Assembly (NCBI GenBank): GCA_944363975.1
Contig: CALVVU010000001.1
Location: 1 to 64,000, forward strand
Length of the DNA stretch: 64,000 bases
Reading direction: 5' to 3'
Source of the DNA: Candidatus Coprovivens excrementavium
Lineage (GTDB): Bacteria > Bacillota_I > Bacilli_A > RF39 > UBA660
Made by a program: the position numbers and the translations under genes
The notes under the pieces: model-generated
What the model was told of the DNA's origin: nothing
Seen by the model: the letters and a program-made list of their open reading frames with translations, nothing else
Database searches by the model: none
In this document: one piece after another, positions 61,838-64,000 of the stretch
How the letters are laid out: each line of letters begins with the position of its first letter
Position numbering within the stretch: the first letter of the stretch is position 1

Positions 61838-62775
61838 CTTAGTTTAGTTAGATATTCTTTATATTTAATAAATTCGATATTAGAATTAATAGATAGTAAA
61901 TAATTAAGACGTCCTAAGAGAGAATTTAAATAATGTAATGGTTTATCTTCATAATTTATTTTTTGTAGATGGGATAATAAACCATATTTTTTTATGTAAT
62001 AAACTTCTTGACGTATCTTATAACGATATTTTTTAGGGACTTGAATTTTTTTGTTAACAACAAGACCAGTTACTCTTTGTTGTTTAGAATTACTTATTAC
62101 TTTAATTTTTTTATTATTTAATTTTAAATTTAAATAATTAAGATAGTGACGAACTTTTTTTATAATTTCTTGGGGATTAAAATCTCCTGAAAAAGTCATA
62201 TCATCGGAGTAACGAGTATAACTAATATTATGTTCATCGCACCAATGCCCTATTTCTTCGTCGAATTCTTTTAAAACTAAATTAGAGATATAAGCTGAAG
62301 TTGGTGCTCCTTGAGGAAGACGAGATTCGTATGTACAAAGATTAGTTAAAAGATGACCAACTGAAGGTGGAAAATATTCTTTACTGAAACAAGTACGATA
62401 AATATCATAGTATTCAATATTGTCAAAGAAATTAATAATATCTAATTTTAGAATAATTTTCTTATTAAGATGTGGATAAGCATTATCTTTTAAACAAATA
62501 CCTTTTTTATAAGCTTTAGCATATATTGAGATTTTTTTATTGTTTAAGATGTTTTTTAGTATCTTTCTTTGAATACTTTTTAGAAGATTGTTAGGTATAT
62601 AAATTTGACGAAATTGACCATTTTTCTTTCTAATTTTATATATTTTATAATTTTTTTCGATAGGATTAGTTAAAGTATATAGTAAACGTAACTTTTCGGA
62701 ATCAGAAATATTTTTATTAATTAAATTAAGAGATAGTAAGAAATTATTACAATCTTCTTTAGTATGAATTATCAT
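61822..62775 (-). CDS. Retron-type reverse transcriptase
   Basis: 317 aa. Conserved RT blocks: RQIYIPNNLLKSIQRKIL, LKLDIINFFDNIEY, LPQGAPTSAYISNLVL (about 150-165), the catalytic YSDDMTFSG (about 187-195) and VTGLVVNKK (about 234-242), the VTG block being typical of retron RTs. No fused extra domain. ATG 62775 with AGGAGG 7 nt upstream (the frame runs to 62799). The msr-msd RNA lies directly 5', its a2 repeat ending a few bases before the RBS. It would make msDNA from that RNA, branched on a G. Confidence 0.93.
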   Translation of the reverse strand: MIIHTKEDCNNFLLSLNLINKNISDSEKLRLLYTLTNPIEKNYKIYKIRKKNGQFRQIYIPNNLLKSIQRKILKNILNNKKISIYAKAYKKGICLKDNAYPHLNKKIILKLDIINFFDNIEYYDIYRTCFSKEYFPPSVGHLLTNLCTYESRLPQGAPTSAYISNLVLKEFDEEIGHWCDEHNISYTRYSDDMTFSGDFNPQEIIKKVRHYLNYLNLKLNNKKIKVISNSKQQRVTGLVVNKKIQVPKKYRYKIRQEVYYIKKYGLLSHLQKINYEDKPLHYLNSLLGRLNYLLSINSNIEFIKYKEYLTKLRKTYL

Positions 62776-62788
62776 CTTACTACCTCCT

Positions 62789-62970
62789 AACAAGAGCAAT
62801 ACTTCAGATATTGTAATATGGAATTCGACGTAAGCGTCAGCGTTTCTACACGCAGTGTAGAGAAGTCTTATGGAATATTACAATTCAATCTTAAATGTTA
62901 CTTTGATCTTTAATGACTCATTAAAGGGGGAATTTTTTTTTATAAAATTCCAATCACTATTGCTCTTGTT
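62789..62970 (-). ncRNA. Retron msr-msd non-coding RNA
   Basis: On the minus strand: a1 AACAAGAGCAATA (62970-62958), then GTGATT with the likely branching G; hairpin GGAATTTT/AAAATTCC (62952-62929); hairpin CTTTAATGA/TCATTAAAG (62926-62908); msd with outer stem TTGTAATAT/ATATTACAA (62883-62811) enclosing hairpins CTACA/TGTAG (62860-62846) and GACG/CGTC (62838-62827); and a2 TATTGCTCTTGTT (62801-62789), perfectly complementary to a1 over 13 bp. This is the complete retron layout. Confidence 0.93.
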
Positions 62971-62973
62971 TGT

Positions 62974-62987
62974 ATTATAGCATTATA
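62974..62987 (-). promoter_or_regulatory. Possible -10 elements of the retron RNA
   Basis: Two TATAAT hexamers (62987-62982 and 62979-62974) just before a1; the -35 is weak. The upstream gene could also read through, as no terminator lies between. Confidence 0.45.
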
Positions 62988-63009
62988 TCTTATTTTTATG
63001 TATTATTAT

Positions 63010-64000
63010 TTATTTTTTTAAAGTTGGTGGTTTTTCAGTAGGAGGATTTAAAAAATTATTTATCTTACTATTATAGTATGATAAGTTACTATAAATATCA
63101 AAAGCTAAATCCTCAAATCGAGGATATGAATTAAATTTAAAATCAAAAATATCAATATCTTTTAATCGCTTTTTATGATGAGCTAAAATTTGATTTTTAA
63201 TTTTTATTAATTCAATAATAATATCTGATGTAAAAGGAATATTTATATTATTTTTTATATAACTTATTAAAATATTTATATCTTGAATAGTAATATAATT
63301 ATTAGAACTAGATTTAATAGCTATTTTTTCTTCTTCAAATGACTTAATGAAAGGATTAGTTTTTTTTAAAATTATTAAAATAATATTTGATAATTTAAAT
63401 GTATTTATTTCATATGTAGTTAGAAGATTATCTTGAAAGATATTTTCACGAATTAGAATATTAGGAAATTTATTTTTTACAGTTTCAACTAGTAATTCAT
63501 ATTTATTACGAATACGACCTAGGAATAAAGGAGGAAAGTAATTAATACTTGATGATACTTCCAATATTCCTTGTTGATTAGTAATTTGACAAGAGCTTTT
63601 AAGTAAATTAGAAGTATATGTACATAGATGATTAGGGGTAGTTATTTCTTTTGTAGTATTATTTTGATTATGTAAATACTTTTCGGTAATAGCTCTTCTT
63701 TGAATGGTAGATATTTCTTTTTCAAAGTATGGATTTAATAAGTCTTTATCATTTTCAGCTGTTTTTAATAAACGGCGATTTTTTAATTCCTCTTCATTTA
63801 TTTCATCGAGAATGATTGGATCATCATTTGGTTGATAAAAGATAGCTGTTTTACGAAATATTTTACCTTCTAAATCGTAATAATTATGAATTAAATAATC
63901 TTTTTCTTTTTTAGTATATAAGTAATAATCAGAAAATAAAGTTATTTGATATGTAGTATTATCGTCTTTTATTTCTATTGTATTTTGAGTGAATTGAATA
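63010..64000 (-). CDS. Unknown protein upstream of the retron, 5' end outside the window
   Basis: At least 330 aa, open without a stop from the right edge to 63010; a TTG at 63564 is only internal. Ends SKINNFLNPPTEKPPTLKK, i.e. Pro/Lys-rich. Parts read KDDNTTYQITLFSDYYLYT, PIILDEINEEELKNRRLL, EISTIQRRAITEKYL and NYFPPLFLGRIRNKYELLVET; no family recognised, no membrane helix. Its stop is 39 nt before the retron a1 with no terminator between, so it may be transcribed with the retron and act as its effector; it could equally be an unrelated neighbour. Confidence 0.75.
   Translation of the reverse strand, partial: IQFTQNTIEIKDDNTTYQITLFSDYYLYTKKEKDYLIHNYYDLEGKIFRKTAIFYQPNDDPIILDEINEEELKNRRLLKTAENDKDLLNPYFEKEISTIQRRAITEKYLHNQNNTTKEITTPNHLCTYTSNLLKSSCQITNQQGILEVSSSINYFPPLFLGRIRNKYELLVETVKNKFPNILIRENIFQDNLLTTYEINTFKLSNIILIILKKTNPFIKSFEEEKIAIKSSSNNYITIQDINILISYIKNNINIPFTSDIIIELIKIKNQILAHHKKRLKDIDIFDFKFNSYPRFEDLAFDIYSNLSYYNSKINNFLNPPTEKPPTLKK

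Noticed and set aside
61822-62775. Group II intron or diversity-generating retroelement
   Set aside because: No maturase or endonuclease domain, no template/variable repeats, and the a1/a2 plus msd structure and VTG block indicate a retron.

Overview
The window is about 75% A+T. Nearly every gene lies on the minus strand. TGA is used as a stop (for example at the end of the PssD-like gene) and Trp is TGG, so the standard bacterial code applies. AT-rich codon use, strong AGGAGG ribosome binding sites, a glutamyl-tRNA synthetase T-box leader, LytR-CpsA-Psr, CpsC/CpsD, VanY and L,D-transpeptidase genes point to a walled, low-GC member of the Bacillota, probably an uncultured gut Bacilli/Erysipelotrichia-like lineage. 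That placement is an inference; no rRNA is present.

Layout. 1-370: three tandem near-consensus promoters firing off the left edge. 370-7352: cell-wall and surface genes (L,D-transpeptidase, M14 peptidase, two paralogous surface proteins, LCP protein). 7.5-17 kb: an accessory region with eroded gene fragments, a HipA-like kinase with a HIRAN partner, a DUF3419-like gene split at a run of 12 A, an ABC-F protein, an IS200-type element, a zinc-hook AAA ATPase with a small partner, and pseudogenes broken by indels and a 25-bp tandem repeat. 17-30 kb: a Wzx/Wzy exopolysaccharide locus (CpsC, CpsD, initiating sugar transferase, PssD, PssE-GT4 fusion, GT2, Wzy, pyruvyl transferase, Wzx, MenD-like ThDP enzyme, SDR), interrupted by an Rpn-family nuclease gene and a small Cro-like gene. 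30-37.8 kb: HD protein, two secreted LRR-transglutaminase-like proteins, gltX with T-box, phosphoesterase, tRNA-Glu(CTC).

37.8-54.5 kb is a polymorphic toxin island ending at the tRNA gene. A holin-like gene and a tail-collar-like gene precede a 1875-aa Rhs/WapA-like toxin that has no signal peptide. Behind it lie displaced C-terminal toxin cassettes with identical core repeats, many different immunity-type genes, and relics of the Rhs core, mostly separated by look-alike terminators. 54.5-61.8 kb is ordinary chromosome (mnmA, Bax-inhibitor-1 protein, thioredoxin-like protein, uridine phosphorylase, cytidine deaminase, VanY, P-loop kinase) plus two unassigned proteins.

61.8 kb to the right edge holds a retron: a reverse transcriptase preceded by a non-coding region with a 13-bp a1/a2 inverted repeat, two msr hairpins and a branched msd stem. 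It sits directly behind an open frame of at least 330 codons of unknown function that runs off the window and could be its effector. The retron and the holin-Rhs-cassette island are the most interesting parts.
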